From Hyphomicrobiales bacterium (GTDB lineage: Bacteria; Pseudomonadota; Alphaproteobacteria; Rhizobiales; Rhizobiaceae): a DNA stretch of 60,197 nucleotides. Of the stretch, positions 7,494 through 16,802 are shown in pieces (position 1 is the first letter of the stretch; every line of letters begins with the position of its first letter). Made by a program: the position numbers and the translations under genes. Where the stretch lies: the NCBI GenBank assembly GCA_017305935.1, contig JAFKJU010000028.1, positions 87,019 through 147,215 on the forward strand. The letters run 5' to 3'. A model generated the notes under the pieces. The model ran no database searches. It was given only the letters and a program-made list of their open reading frames with translations, and was not told the DNA's origin.

Positions 7494-8875
7494 GAGCGGT
7501 CACTTTCGGAAAGGTTGACGGAGGAACCGGAGCCGTGGCTGTCGCCGGAGCGGACGGCATGGGCGGTCATGGTGGTGCCGTGGTTGAGGGCCTGCCGGCG
7601 CTGCATCCGCTGCGCCCATGCCGGAGGGCTGCCCGCCGGGCCGGATGGAGCGGCTGCGGGATCGGCACTCGCACCGCCGACCGTGCCCATGGTCGAGCTG
7701 CCGCCAGTCGCGCCGAAGCCGGCCTTTGCGCCAGCGGAGAAGCTGGACTTGACGCTTTCGCCTGCTTGCGATGCTGCGCTGGAGGCCGCGCGCTTGAGCG
7801 GCGAGATAGCGGCCGAGCCTGCCGCTCGGGCGACACCGCCGAGGCCGGAGGCAACGCCCGCCGCCCCGGTCTGGCCGAGCGAGCCGAGGCTATAGGCAGC
7901 GGTCGCCGCGCCCGCGGCGGTCGCGCCACCGCGAACGGCCGCGGCTCCACCGGATAGGGCAGCAGCGCCGCCCTTCGCGGCAAGCATGGCCCCACCGCCA
8001 GCCGCCGCACCGCCCGCAAGCACCATGCCGCCGGCAGCGAGGCCGGTTCCCACGGCTGCGCCTGCGCCAAGCTGCGGGCCGCCCGAGACGATGCCGTTGG
8101 CGATGCCGGGACCGAAGATGCCGAGGCCGAGCAGCGATAGTGCGGCGAGCACGATAGCCATTGCGTCGTCGATGGTCGGGGTCGCCCCGCCGAAACCGGC
8201 CGTGAATTGCGAAAACAAGGTGCTGCCGATGCCGATGATGACGGCGAGCACCAAGACCTTGATGCCGGAGGACACCACGTTGCCCAAGACCTTCTCAGCC
8301 ATGAATGCGGTCTTGCCGAAAAGGCCGAAGGGGATCAGCACGAAGCCGGCGAGCGTGGTCAGCTTGAACTCGATCAGGGTCACGAAAAGCTGGATGGCGA
8401 GGATGAAGAAGGCCATCACCACAAGCGCCCATGCGAACAGCAGGCACGCGATCTGGATGAAGTTCTCGAAGAAGGCGATCCAGCCCATCAGGTCGGAAAT
8501 GGAGTCGAGCAGCGGCCGGCCGGCATCGAGGCCGGTCTGCGCCACGCGGCCCGGCCGCATCAGGTCCGCAACCGAAAAGCCGGTGCCCGACGCCATGAGG
8601 CCGAGGCCGGCGAAACTCTCGAAGACGATCCGGGCGAGATTGTTCCAGTTTGAAATGATGTAGGCGAACACCCCGACGAACAGGGTTTTCTTGACCAGCC
8701 GGGCGATGATGTCGTCATCCGCGCCCCATGCCCAAAAGAGCGCGGCGAGCGTCACGTCGATGACGATCAGCGTCGTGGCGATGAAGGCAACCTCGCCGCC
8801 GAGCAGGCCGAAACCCGAGTCAATGTAGGAGGTGAAGACCCCGAGGAAATTGTCGATGACGCCCGTGTTACCCAT
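7490..8875 (-). CDS. trbL: P-type conjugative transfer protein TrbL (VirB6-like)
   Basis: TrbL is the polytopic inner-membrane channel component. The 461-residue protein has several hydrophobic helices in its first 280 residues, including ATTLIVIDVTLAALFWAW and IACLLFAWALVVMAFFILAIQLF. A long Ala/Gly-rich low-complexity region and a hydrophilic C-terminus with many Ser and Gly follow, as is typical for TrbL. It lies between trbK and trbF with 2-4 bp junctions. Confidence 0.92.
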   Translation of the reverse strand: MGNTGVIDNFLGVFTSYIDSGFGLLGGEVAFIATTLIVIDVTLAALFWAWGADDDIIARLVKKTLFVGVFAYIISNWNNLARIVFESFAGLGLMASGTGFSVADLMRPGRVAQTGLDAGRPLLDSISDLMGWIAFFENFIQIACLLFAWALVVMAFFILAIQLFVTLIEFKLTTLAGFVLIPFGLFGKTAFMAEKVLGNVVSSGIKVLVLAVIIGIGSTLFSQFTAGFGGATPTIDDAMAIVLAALSLLGLGIFGPGIANGIVSGGPQLGAGAAVGTGLAAGGMVLAGGAAAGGGAMLAAKGGAAALSGGAAAVRGGATAAGAATAAYSLGSLGQTGAAGVASGLGGVARAAGSAAISPLKRAASSAASQAGESVKSSFSAGAKAGFGATGGSSTMGTVGGASADPAAAPSGPAGSPPAWAQRMQRRQALNHGTTMTAHAVRSGDSHGSGSSVNLSESDRS

Positions 8876-8877
8876 GG

Positions 8878-9165
8878 TCAGCGCCCTTCGCTGGATTGCG
8901 GCGCGGCCGGGGCTGGCGTGCGGCCGAGGAAGCGGTCGCGGGATTCAGCCCAAGCGGCAAGGCAGTCGGCGTCACTCGCCGCCGCCTCGCCGAGTTGCTG
9001 GCAGCGGCGCAGGGTTTCGCGTATCGGATCGGCCGGGGGTTGGAGCGCCGATGCGGGCCTTGGCGCGGAAGGCTCGTCCTTCCGCGCCATGTCGATTGCG
9101 GTCACTGTCAAGGCAATCGCAACGAACACCACGGCCCCGAGCCGCGCCAGCATCTTGCCGTCCAT
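8878..9165 (-). CDS. trbK: Putative entry exclusion protein TrbK-alt
   Basis: A 95-residue small membrane protein: MDGKMLARLGAVVFVAIALTVTAID forms a signal anchor, followed by a short periplasmic part with two Cys (RRCQQLG and DADCLAAW). Both length and Cys pattern match the 'TrbK-alt' family encoded between trbJ and trbL in alphaproteobacterial ICEs. Members are thought to block redundant transfer into cells that already carry the element. The start at 9165 is the first Met before the hydrophobic segment. Confidence 0.85.
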   Translation of the reverse strand: MDGKMLARLGAVVFVAIALTVTAIDMARKDEPSAPRPASALQPPADPIRETLRRCQQLGEAAASDADCLAAWAESRDRFLGRTPAPAAPQSSEGR

Positions 9166-9179
9166 GGCGAGCCTCCCGG

Positions 9180-9959
9180 TCAGTTGTTGCCGTTGTTGAA
9201 CATCTGCGCGTTGCCCGGCTGATAGCCGCTGCCCGGCGTCAGGAAGCGGCGGCGCTGCTCGCGGCCCTGTTCGGCAGCGACGGCGCGTTCCGCCTCGGTC
9301 AGCGCGTCGGCGCGGCCGTTCGCCGAGATGACCGCGATCAGGTCGGAAAGCTGCTGCGACTGGAGCGCGAGAAGCTGGTTGCCGGCCTGCGTCGCCTGCA
9401 ATGCCCCGGTCGCGCCCTGACTCTGGCCGACCAGCGCCGCCATCTCGGCGCGGTTGCTGTCGATATTGCCGACCGCACCCGCCTGAACGCGCATCGCGTC
9501 CTGCAAGCCGCCGACCGTGTTCTCCCACCGGCTGCGCGCATCGGCGACAAGCTGTGCGTCGGTCGTCGAAAGCGAGACGTTGCCATATTGCTGTTGGAAC
9601 GCTTGGTCGATCTGGCCGACCTCGAACGCGATGTTCTGCGCTTGGCCGAGAAGCTGCTGCGTGCGCTGGACGTTTTGCTGGAGCTGCTGGAGCGAGGAAT
9701 GCGGCAGGCTCGCCAGATTGCGGGCCTGATTGATGAGCATCTGCGCTTCGTTCTGGAGGCTCTGAATCTGGTTGTTGATCTGCTCCAGCGTGCGCGCGGC
9801 GGTGAGCAGGTTCTGCGCGTAGTTGCTCGGGTCATAGACGATCCGGCCGAAGCCAAAGAGCTGGGCATGGGCCGGGCTTGCCAGAATGGGCGACAGCGCG
9901 ACGGGCACGGCGAGCGCCAGCGCAAGGGCCGAAGCCCCGACGAACTTGGAATAGGTCAT
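9180..9959 (-). CDS. trbJ: P-type conjugative transfer protein TrbJ (VirB5-like)
   Basis: TrbJ is a periplasmic or pilus-tip protein. The 259-residue product has a Sec signal peptide (MTYSKFVGASALALALAVPVALSP up to about AHA-QLF), then a long helical, Gln/Asn-rich coiled-coil body (TLEQINNQIQSLQNEAQML and related), as in VirB5/TrbJ. The ATG at 9959 overlaps the trbE stop as ATGA; the longer open frame upstream lies inside trbE and is not used. Confidence 0.92.
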   Translation of the reverse strand: MTYSKFVGASALALALAVPVALSPILASPAHAQLFGFGRIVYDPSNYAQNLLTAARTLEQINNQIQSLQNEAQMLINQARNLASLPHSSLQQLQQNVQRTQQLLGQAQNIAFEVGQIDQAFQQQYGNVSLSTTDAQLVADARSRWENTVGGLQDAMRVQAGAVGNIDSNRAEMAALVGQSQGATGALQATQAGNQLLALQSQQLSDLIAVISANGRADALTEAERAVAAEQGREQRRRFLTPGSGYQPGNAQMFNNGNN

Positions 9960-12448
9960 GGAAGAATCTCCTGTGTGGGGTGGGCATCGGGTCGAGCCGG
10001 CGCGGCGGATTCGGGTCGGTCGGCAAGATTGGTGAGGTTCGGGATCAGCTCGGCCGCCCACTCGACGCCGCGCTCGCGCAGCCACGCGGCGAGGAAGCCG
10101 TCGCGGCCGTATTCGGCGACGATCTGCGCGATGAGCGTCTGGTCGGATTTGGCGGATGCGGCGCAGAGCGCGAGGCCGACTTCGGACAGGCCAAGCTCGA
10201 ACAGGCGATTGCCCCTGCGGCTTTGGCAGTAATAATCCCGCTTTGGGGTGGCCCTTGCGAGGATTTCGATCTGCCTGTCATTGAGGCCGAAGCGGCGATA
10301 GATGGCCGTGATCTGCGGTTCGATGGCCCGCTCGTTCGGCAGCAAGAGCCGCGTTGGGCAGCTCTCGATGATGGCCGGCGCGATGTTGCTGCCGTCAATG
10401 TCGGACAGGCTTTGCGTGGCGAAGATGACGCTGGCGTTTTTCTTGCGGAGCGTTTTCAGCCATTCGCGGAGCTGGCCGGCAAACCCCTCGTCGTCCAGCG
10501 CAAGCCAACCCTCGTCGATGATGAGCAGCGTAGGCCGCCCGTCGAGCCGGTCGCCGATGCGATGGAACAGATAGGCGAGCACGGCCGGGGCCGCGCCGGT
10601 CCCGACAAGGCCCTCGATCTCGAACGCCTGCACGTCCGCCGATCCCAAATGCTCTGTCTCGGCGTCGAGCAGCCGGCCATAGGCCCCGCCGACGCAGAAC
10701 GGGCGGAGCGCCTGTTTCAGATCATTGGATTGCAGCAGGACCGCAAGGCCGGTGATCGTGCGTTCTTCGACCGGCGCGGAGGCGAGCGAAGTCAGCGCCG
10801 TCCAAAGATACTCTTTGACCTCGGGCGTGATGGCGATGCCTTCGCGCATGAGGATGGCGGCAATCCAGTCCGCCGCCCATGCGCGTTCATAGGTGTCGTG
10901 GATGCGGGCAAGTGGCTGGAGCGAAACGGACGCCTCGTCTCCTTCCGTGAGGCCACCGCCCAAATCGTGCCAATCCCCGCCCATGGCGAGCGCGGCGGCG
11001 CGGATGCTGCCGCCGAAGTCGAAGGCGAAGACCTGCGATCCCGCATAGCGCCGGAACTGCAAGGCCATGAGGGCGAGCAGCACGCTCTTGCCCGCTCCCG
11101 TGGGGCCGACGACAAGGGTGTGGCCTACGTCGCCGACATGGAGACTTAGCCGGAACGGGGTTGAGCCTTCGGTCTTTCCAAAGAGCAAAGGGGGCGCACC
11201 GAAATGCTCGTCCCGTTCCGGCCCCGCCCACACCGCCGAAAGCGGGATCATGTGGGCGAGATTCAAAGTGCTGATGGGCGGCTGGCGGACATTCGCGTAG
11301 GCGTGTCCGGGCAGGCTCCCGAGCCATGCGTCAACCGCGTTGACGCTCTCGGGCATGGCGGTGAAGTCGCGGCCCTGAACGATCTTCTCGACTAGGCGCA
11401 GCTTCTCGTCTGCAAGGCGCGGGTCGGCATCCCATACGGTGACGGTCGCCGTGACGTAGGCCATGCCCGCCACGTCCGCCCCAAGCTCCTGCAACGCCAT
11501 GTCGGCGTCGAGCGCCTTGTTCGCGGCGTCGGTGTCCACAAGGGCGGACGCCTCGTTGGTCATCACCTCTTTTAGAATCGCGGCGACGCTCTTGCGCTTG
11601 GCGAACCATTGGCGACGGATGCGGGTCAGCAGCCGCGTGGCGTCGGTCTTGTCGAGCAGGATCGCGCGGGTGTTCCACCTGTAGGGGAACGGTAGTCGGT
11701 TCATTTCGTCGAGCAGGCCCGGCGTCGTCGCGGTCGGGAATCCCACGATGGTCAGCACGCGCAGATGCGCGTCGCCAAGGCGCGGCTCCAGCCCGCCGGT
11801 CAACGGCTGGTCGGCGAGCAGCGCGTCGAGGTGCATGGGCACCTCGGGCACGCGCACGCGATGGCGGTTGGTCGAAATGGTGGAATGGAGATAGGTCAGC
11901 GTCGCGCCGTCATCCATCCAACGGCACTCGGGCATGAAGCCGTCGAGCAAGGCCAGCACGCGGTCGGTGCGGTCGATGAAGCCGCGCAGCAGTTCCCACG
12001 GATCCACGCCCGCTTTCTCGCGGCCCTCGTAGAGCCATGCCTCGGTTCGGGCGGCTTCCTCGGCCGGGGGCAGCCAGAGGAAGGTCAGGAAGTAGCCGGA
12101 CACGAAATGCGCGCCCGCTTCCTCGAAACCGGCTTTCCGCTCCGCATCGACTAGCGCCGATGCGGGATCGGGAAACGTGCTGTCGGGATAGGTCGCGGCC
12201 TCGCTGCGCTGCGCCTCGACGAAGATGCTCCAGCCGGAGCCTAGGCGGCGCACCGCGTTGTTGATGCGGCCGGCGACGGCGACCAGCTCGGCGGCGACGG
12301 CGGAATCCAGATCGGGACCGCGAAATTTCGCGGTGCGCTGGAAACTCCCGTCCTTATTCAAGACGACGCCGGAGCCGACCAGCGCGGCCCATGGCAGATA
12401 GTCGGCAAGCCGGGTGGCGGTGCGGCGGTATTCGGCAAGATTCATCAT
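9956..12448 (-). CDS. trbE: Conjugal transfer ATPase TrbE (VirB4-like)
   Basis: TrbE is the VirB4-type ATPase that powers pilus assembly and substrate transfer at the cytoplasmic face. The 830-residue protein has the CagE/TrbE/VirB N-terminal domain, the Walker A GPTGAGKS at about residue 448 and the Walker B TLLIIDEGWLAL at about 643. The FATQSLSDI segment near 670 is also characteristic. The length is normal for the family. It starts 10 bp after trbD. Confidence 0.96.
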   Translation of the reverse strand: MMNLAEYRRTATRLADYLPWAALVGSGVVLNKDGSFQRTAKFRGPDLDSAVAAELVAVAGRINNAVRRLGSGWSIFVEAQRSEAATYPDSTFPDPASALVDAERKAGFEEAGAHFVSGYFLTFLWLPPAEEAARTEAWLYEGREKAGVDPWELLRGFIDRTDRVLALLDGFMPECRWMDDGATLTYLHSTISTNRHRVRVPEVPMHLDALLADQPLTGGLEPRLGDAHLRVLTIVGFPTATTPGLLDEMNRLPFPYRWNTRAILLDKTDATRLLTRIRRQWFAKRKSVAAILKEVMTNEASALVDTDAANKALDADMALQELGADVAGMAYVTATVTVWDADPRLADEKLRLVEKIVQGRDFTAMPESVNAVDAWLGSLPGHAYANVRQPPISTLNLAHMIPLSAVWAGPERDEHFGAPPLLFGKTEGSTPFRLSLHVGDVGHTLVVGPTGAGKSVLLALMALQFRRYAGSQVFAFDFGGSIRAAALAMGGDWHDLGGGLTEGDEASVSLQPLARIHDTYERAWAADWIAAILMREGIAITPEVKEYLWTALTSLASAPVEERTITGLAVLLQSNDLKQALRPFCVGGAYGRLLDAETEHLGSADVQAFEIEGLVGTGAAPAVLAYLFHRIGDRLDGRPTLLIIDEGWLALDDEGFAGQLREWLKTLRKKNASVIFATQSLSDIDGSNIAPAIIESCPTRLLLPNERAIEPQITAIYRRFGLNDRQIEILARATPKRDYYCQSRRGNRLFELGLSEVGLALCAASAKSDQTLIAQIVAEYGRDGFLAAWLRERGVEWAAELIPNLTNLADRPESAAPARPDAHPTQEILP

Positions 12449-12458
12449 GGTCGCGCCC

Positions 12459-12740
12459 TCACACCGCCAGATGGCCGGGGATGCGGAGATGCCGCCGTCC
12501 GACCTCGACGAATTGGGGATCGCGCTTCGCCGCCCATACGGCCGCGAAATGGCCGATGGCCCAGATGGCGATGCCGACCAGCCAAAGGCGCAGGCCGAGG
12601 CCCACGGCCCCGGCCAGCGTTCCGTTCATGATGGCGATGGAGCGCGGTGCGCCGCCGAGCAGGATATGCTCGGTCAGCGCACGATGGACCGGGACCGTGA
12701 AGCCCGGCACCGCGTCGAGCTGTTCGAGGCCGCCCGCCAT
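12459..12740 (-). CDS. trbD: Conjugal transfer protein TrbD (VirB3-like)
   Basis: A 93-residue inner-membrane protein starting MAGGLEQLDAVPGFTVPVHRALTEHILLGGAP, typical of VirB3/TrbD, followed by one or two hydrophobic helices (GLGLRLWLVGIAIWAIGHF) and RDPQFVEVGRRHLRIPGHL. Its ATG (12740) overlaps the trbC stop by one base (TGATG), indicating translational coupling. Confidence 0.92.
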   Translation of the reverse strand: MAGGLEQLDAVPGFTVPVHRALTEHILLGGAPRSIAIMNGTLAGAVGLGLRLWLVGIAIWAIGHFAAVWAAKRDPQFVEVGRRHLRIPGHLAV

Positions 12741-13072
12741 CAAACGAGCGCCCCGCCGCCGAACGAGAAGAACGACAGGAAGAAGCTCGACGCCGCGAAG
12801 GCGATGGACAGGCCGAACACGATCTGGATCAGGCGACGGAAACCGCCGCTGGTGTCGCCAAAGGCGAGGGTTAAGCCGGTCACGATGATGATGATGACGG
12901 CGATGATCTTGGCGACTGGCCCCTCGATGGACTGGAGGATTTGCTGCAAGGGCTGTTCCCACGGCATCGACGAACCGGACGCATGGGCGGCCGGGGCGAG
13001 CATGAGACTGATGGCGACGGCGGATGCGGCGGTCGCCATGCGGCGATAGCCGCGCGAAATCGTGCGGATCAT
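12740..13072 (-). CDS. trbC: Conjugal transfer pilin TrbC (VirB2-like)
   Basis: A 110-residue prepilin: a long signal peptide (up to about APAAHASG), then two hydrophobic helices (KIIAVIIIIVTGLTLAFG and IVFGLSIAFAASSFFLSFF) separated by a short basic loop. This is the standard VirB2/TrbC layout of a processed, often cyclised pilin. It overlaps trbB (ATGA) and trbD. The TraF-type peptidase at 26582-27127 is the likely processing enzyme. Confidence 0.92.
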   Translation of the reverse strand: MIRTISRGYRRMATAASAVAISLMLAPAAHASGSSMPWEQPLQQILQSIEGPVAKIIAVIIIIVTGLTLAFGDTSGGFRRLIQIVFGLSIAFAASSFFLSFFSFGGGALV

Positions 13073-14052
13073 GAAGATTCTCCTGTGCTGGTGGGGATTG
13101 CGGGGGTGATGCGGTAGTCGCCGTCCGGCCCCAGCCCTTCGACGCGGGCAAGCTCGGCAAGCCGGCGCGCGGAACCGCGCCCGGAAAGGACCGCAACAAG
13201 GTCGATGGTTTCCGCGATCAGCGCGCGGGGGACGGTGACGACAGCCTCTTGGATGAGCTGTTCAAGGCGACGAAGCGCGCCGATGCCGGTGCCGGCATGG
13301 ATGGTGCCGATCCCGCCCGGATGGCCGGTGCCCCACGCTTTGAGCAGGTCGAGGGCTTCGGAGCCGCGCACCTCGCCGATGGGGATGCGATCCGGGCGCA
13401 GGCGCAGCGAGGAACGGACCAGATCGGAAAGCGTCGCCACTCCGTCTTTCGTCCGCATGGCGACAAGGTTGGGCGCAGCGCATTGCAGCTCGCGCGTGTC
13501 CTCGATGATGACGACGCGATCCTGCGTCTTCGCCACCTCGGCGAGCAGCGCGTTGGTCAGCGTGGTCTTGCCGGTGCTGGTGCCGCCAGCGACAAGGATA
13601 TTTGCGCGGGCTGCGACGGCTTCGCGCAGCGTTGCGGCCTGATCGGCAGACATGATGCCTGCCGCCACATAGTCGTCGAGCGTGAACACCGCGACGGCGG
13701 GCTTGCGGATGGCAAAGGTCGGGGCGGCGACCACGGGCGGCAATAGCCCTTCGAACCTCTCCCCGCTCTCCGGCAGTTCGGCCGAGACGCGCGGGCTGCG
13801 GGCGTGAACCTCCGCGCCGACATGATGCGCGACCAGCCGCACGATGCGTTCGCCATCGGCGGCGGACAGGCGCTCGCCCGTGTCGGAAAGCCCTTCGGAC
13901 AGGCGGTCGATCCACAACCGCCCGTCCGGGTTCAGCATCACCTCGACCACGGCCGGGTCTTCGAGCAGCCGGGCGATGGCGGGGCCAAGCGCGGTGCGCA
14001 ACATGCGTGCGCCGCGCGCAATGGCTTCCGGCTTTTGGTGGTTGGTGGTCAT
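13069..14052 (-). CDS. trbB: P-type conjugative transfer ATPase TrbB (VirB11-like)
   Basis: TrbB is the hexameric VirB11-type traffic ATPase. The 327-residue protein shows the N-terminal domain ([17 protein letters not shown]), Walker A GGTSTGKT (about residue 155), Walker B-like [11 protein letters not shown], the secretion-ATPase box [25 protein letters not shown], and a His-box with GTIHAG. It heads the trbB-to-DUF2274 run, about 120 bp downstream of a motif shared with the traG promoter region. Confidence 0.96.
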   Translation of the reverse strand: MTTNHQKPEAIARGARMLRTALGPAIARLLEDPAVVEVMLNPDGRLWIDRLSEGLSDTGERLSAADGERIVRLVAHHVGAEVHARSPRVSAELPESGERFEGLLPPVVAAPTFAIRKPAVAVFTLDDYVAAGIMSADQAATLREAVAARANILVAGGTSTGKTTLTNALLAEVAKTQDRVVIIEDTRELQCAAPNLVAMRTKDGVATLSDLVRSSLRLRPDRIPIGEVRGSEALDLLKAWGTGHPGGIGTIHAGTGIGALRRLEQLIQEAVVTVPRALIAETIDLVAVLSGRGSARRLAELARVEGLGPDGDYRITPAIPTSTGESS

Positions 14053-14170
14053 GTCGGCCCCGTTTCTTCATGGGGCGCGACAGGCGATCCCCGGATCGGG
14101 GTCGATTAAGAAAGCCCGGAATTGGGCCGGTTCAACAAGTATCTAGCTGCGTGCGGTGATCGGCGGCGAA

Positions 14171-14190
14171 CGGCGGTAAATAGGATGGGT
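14171..14190 (-). promoter_or_regulatory. Repeated motif upstream of trbB (second copy upstream of traG)
   Basis: On the minus strand the 20-mer ACCCATCCTATTTACCGCCG lies about 120 bp before the trbB ATG. A copy with two differences is at 16778-16797, about 100 bp before the traG ATG. The spacing to both operon heads is similar, so it may be a promoter element or the site of a common regulator, possibly the CopG-like protein encoded between them. Confidence 0.5.
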
Positions 14191-14198
14191 CCGAATAC

Positions 14199-14678
14199 TT
14201 ACTCTTGATCGCCGTTGGTTTGTGCCTCGTCTGGCACCGGATCGTCGGGAAGTGAGTCGAGGTCACGCGACAGCTCTTTGAGGAACCTGTCACCCGTCGC
14301 CAGACGCCGGCCGAGATTCTGCATGAAGCCCTCGAACCGCTCCGCGCCTTTGGCGCGGGCAGCGGATTGTGCGGCTCCCGTAAGCGGCGGCGTGATGGTC
14401 ATCCAGAAATGGATGAACTGCGCGACCGTCTCGCCGAGGACGGCGAGATCTAGGTCGAGCGTGTCGATCTGGCGGCCGAGTTTATCCAAGCGGCGAGACA
14501 TGGCGGCTTCAAGCTGGTCGTCGGCATCGCCGGACAGATAGGACATGACCGCCGCCTCCACGATTGCGGATTTTGAGACATTGCGGCGTAGCGCCACCGA
14601 GCGGCGCAGCGCCATCGCCTCGATCTGCGGAATGAGCGCGGGGTCGAAATAGAGATTCAGGCGGGTTCTGGTTGCCAT
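14199..14678 (-). CDS. CopG-like ribbon-helix-helix protein of the tra region
   Basis: A 159-residue protein, N-terminus MATRTRLNLYFDPALIPQIEAMA followed by NVSKSAIVEAAVMSYLSG, which is a ribbon-helix-helix DNA-binding pattern. The C-terminal two-thirds are helical with a short hydrophobic stretch (VAQFIHFWMTITPPL). Genes of this type sit between traG and trbB in related ICEs and are annotated as CopG-family regulators. The start at 14678, 10 bp after the traG stop, is the Met just before the RHH strand; an upstream Met lies inside traG. Confidence 0.82.
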   Translation of the reverse strand: MATRTRLNLYFDPALIPQIEAMALRRSVALRRNVSKSAIVEAAVMSYLSGDADDQLEAAMSRRLDKLGRQIDTLDLDLAVLGETVAQFIHFWMTITPPLTGAAQSAARAKGAERFEGFMQNLGRRLATGDRFLKELSRDLDSLPDDPVPDEAQTNGDQE

Positions 14679-14688
14679 GGGCGTGTCC

Positions 14689-16677
14689 TTAAAGGTCAAT
14701 TCCATCATCGGGGTTCATCGCCACCTGCCGCGCCACCATCCTCATGCGCTGGCGCATGGCGCGGGCCTTGGCCGCGTCAACGTCCGGCTCGTCGTCCACA
14801 AACTCGAACTCCTGTTCGGGCGACGGCGGCGGGGCGACGATTTCCTCATGCTCGGGCAATTCCGGCTCGCGGCGGATGCCGGCATTGGCCGGATCGCCCT
14901 CGGCCCCGGCTGCGGCGGCCGGCGCGGAATGGCTTTCCGCCGCGACCACTCGGCCGGACCAGTCATCGGCGGATGGGCTGGGCGCCAGCGGAGCGGCGAC
15001 CAGATCGGGCGGGGTCAGGATGCGTTCCTGAAACCGCGCATCCTCGAAATAGCGGGCTTTGGTGGCCCGGATCGGCGGTGTGCCCGCGACCATCACGATT
15101 TCATCGGTGGGCGGAAGCTGCATGATTTCGCCCGGCGTGAGCAGCGGCCGCGCCGTCTCCTGCCGTGACACCATCAAGTGCCCTAACCACGGTGCTAGGC
15201 GGTGCCCTGCGTAGTTGGTGGAGTCGCGCAGCTCGGTTGCGGTGCCGAGTGCGTCGCTTACCCGCTTGGCGGTGCGCTCGTCGTTCGTGGCGAAGCTGAC
15301 GCGGACATGGCAGTTGTCGAGGATCGCGTTGTTCGGCCCATAGGCGCGTTCGATCTGATTGAGGCTCTGCGCGATCAAAAAGCCTTTGATTCCGTAGCCC
15401 GCCATGAAGGCCAAGGCGGACTCGAAAAAATCCAACCTGCCCAATGCCGGAAACTCGTCGAGCATCAACAGCAAGCGATGGCGCTTGCCGGAGGTGGTCA
15501 ATTCCTCAGTCAACCGCCTGCCGATCTGGTTGAGGATCAGGCGGATGAGCGGCTTGGTGCGGTTAATGTCGGACGGCGGCACGACCAGATAGAGCGTGAC
15601 GGGCTGGCGGCTGCCGACCAGATCGGCAATGCGCCAGTCGCATCGCGCCGTCACCCGCGCCACCACGGGATCGCGGTAGAGGCCGAGAAAGGACATGGCC
15701 GTGGAGAGCACGCCCGACCGTTCATTCTCGGATTTGTTCAACAGCTCGCGGGCGGATGAGGCAATGACCGGATGAACGCCCGCCTCGCCGAGATGCGGCG
15801 TGTCCATCATGGCGCGCAAGGTGGACTCGACCGGACGGCGCGGGTCGGACAGGAAGTTGGCGACGCCCGCCAGCGTCTTGTCCTTCTCCGCATAGAGAAC
15901 ATGCAGAATCGCGCCGACCAGCAGGCTGTGGCTGGTCTTTTCCCAATGATTGCGCTTGTCGAGGCTGCCTTCGGGATCGACCAGAATATCCGCGATATTC
16001 TGCACGTCCCTGACTTCCCATTCCCCTTGCCTGACCTCCAGCAACGGGTTGTAGGCGGACGATCTGGCATTGGTCGGATCAAACAGCAGGACGCGACCAT
16101 GCTTCGCGCGAAAGCCCGCTGTCAGAGTCCAGTTCTCGCCTTTTATGTCGTGGACGATGGCGGATGCGGGCCACGTCAGCAGCGTAGGCACCACCAGCCC
16201 GACACCTTTGCCGCTGCGCGTCGGGGCGAAGCATAGGACATGCTCGGGGCCGTCATGGCGCAGATAGTTCCTGTCGTATCGGCCGAGCACGACGCCATCG
16301 GGGTCGAGCAGTCCGGCATTGCGGATTTCCTGATCCTCGGCCCATCGTGCCGATCCGTAGGTGGCGACGTTGCGCGCCTCCCGTGCCCGGATGATCGACA
16401 TGAAGATGGCGGCGGCAATGGCGATGAAGCCGCCGGACGTGGCGATGATCGCGCCCTCGACAAAGATCGTGGGCGCATAGGCGTCGAACGAAAACCACCA
16501 CCAGAAGAAGGCCGGGGGATAGTAGATCGGCAGCCCCACCAGCTCGAACCACGGTGCTCCAAGCTGCGGCTGGAAGCCGAGGCGGAACGCCGTCCATTGC
16601 GTCGCCGCCCACGTCATCACCAGAACGATGGTGAAGACGACAGCGATCTGACCCCAAAGGATTCGGCCTCCGCGCAA
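14689..16677 (-). CDS. traG: Type IV coupling protein TraG (VirD4-like)
   Basis: TraG docks the relaxase-DNA complex at the mating channel. The 662-residue protein has N-terminal membrane helices (about residues 8-25 and 78-95), a Walker A in CFAPTRSGKGVG (about residue 152), the Walker B region LLLMLDEFPALGRLDF and FLIAQSLNQIERAYG. The C-terminus is acidic and hydrophilic, ending PDDGIDL with a TAA. It is first in the transfer transcript on the minus strand; the 125-bp upstream region carries the motif shared with trbB. Confidence 0.95.
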   Translation of the reverse strand: MRGGRILWGQIAVVFTIVLVMTWAATQWTAFRLGFQPQLGAPWFELVGLPIYYPPAFFWWWFSFDAYAPTIFVEGAIIATSGGFIAIAAAIFMSIIRAREARNVATYGSARWAEDQEIRNAGLLDPDGVVLGRYDRNYLRHDGPEHVLCFAPTRSGKGVGLVVPTLLTWPASAIVHDIKGENWTLTAGFRAKHGRVLLFDPTNARSSAYNPLLEVRQGEWEVRDVQNIADILVDPEGSLDKRNHWEKTSHSLLVGAILHVLYAEKDKTLAGVANFLSDPRRPVESTLRAMMDTPHLGEAGVHPVIASSARELLNKSENERSGVLSTAMSFLGLYRDPVVARVTARCDWRIADLVGSRQPVTLYLVVPPSDINRTKPLIRLILNQIGRRLTEELTTSGKRHRLLLMLDEFPALGRLDFFESALAFMAGYGIKGFLIAQSLNQIERAYGPNNAILDNCHVRVSFATNDERTAKRVSDALGTATELRDSTNYAGHRLAPWLGHLMVSRQETARPLLTPGEIMQLPPTDEIVMVAGTPPIRATKARYFEDARFQERILTPPDLVAAPLAPSPSADDWSGRVVAAESHSAPAAAAGAEGDPANAGIRREPELPEHEEIVAPPPSPEQEFEFVDDEPDVDAAKARAMRQRMRMVARQVAMNPDDGIDL

Positions 16678-16777
16678 TGCAGGCTCCAGTCGGTAAAAGA
16701 GACGGAGCCGATCAGAGAGTAGGCAAAATCGGGACGGGCAACAGGAAAGAGGATGCCGGAGGGCTGCCGGATACTAT

Positions 16778-16797
16778 CGGCGGCAAATAGGACGGGT
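16778..16797 (-). promoter_or_regulatory. Repeated motif upstream of traG
   Basis: On the minus strand ACCCGTCCTATTTGCCGCCG matches the motif upstream of trbB at 14171-14190 in 18 of 20 positions. It lies about 100 bp before the traG start and a few bases before the end of the first lysR gene, so the resistance insertion stopped just short of it. Confidence 0.5.
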
Positions 16798-16802
16798 TGC
16801 CT

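Noticed and set aside
6807..7895. A 362-codon plus-strand ORF opposite trbF and trbL
   Set aside because: It is antisense to two well-supported trb genes in a GC-rich region where reverse frames stay open by chance, and it resembles no family.
8832..11149. Long plus-strand ORFs opposite trbK, trbJ and trbE
   Set aside because: These are antisense shadows of the trb operon with no start signals and no recognisable domains.
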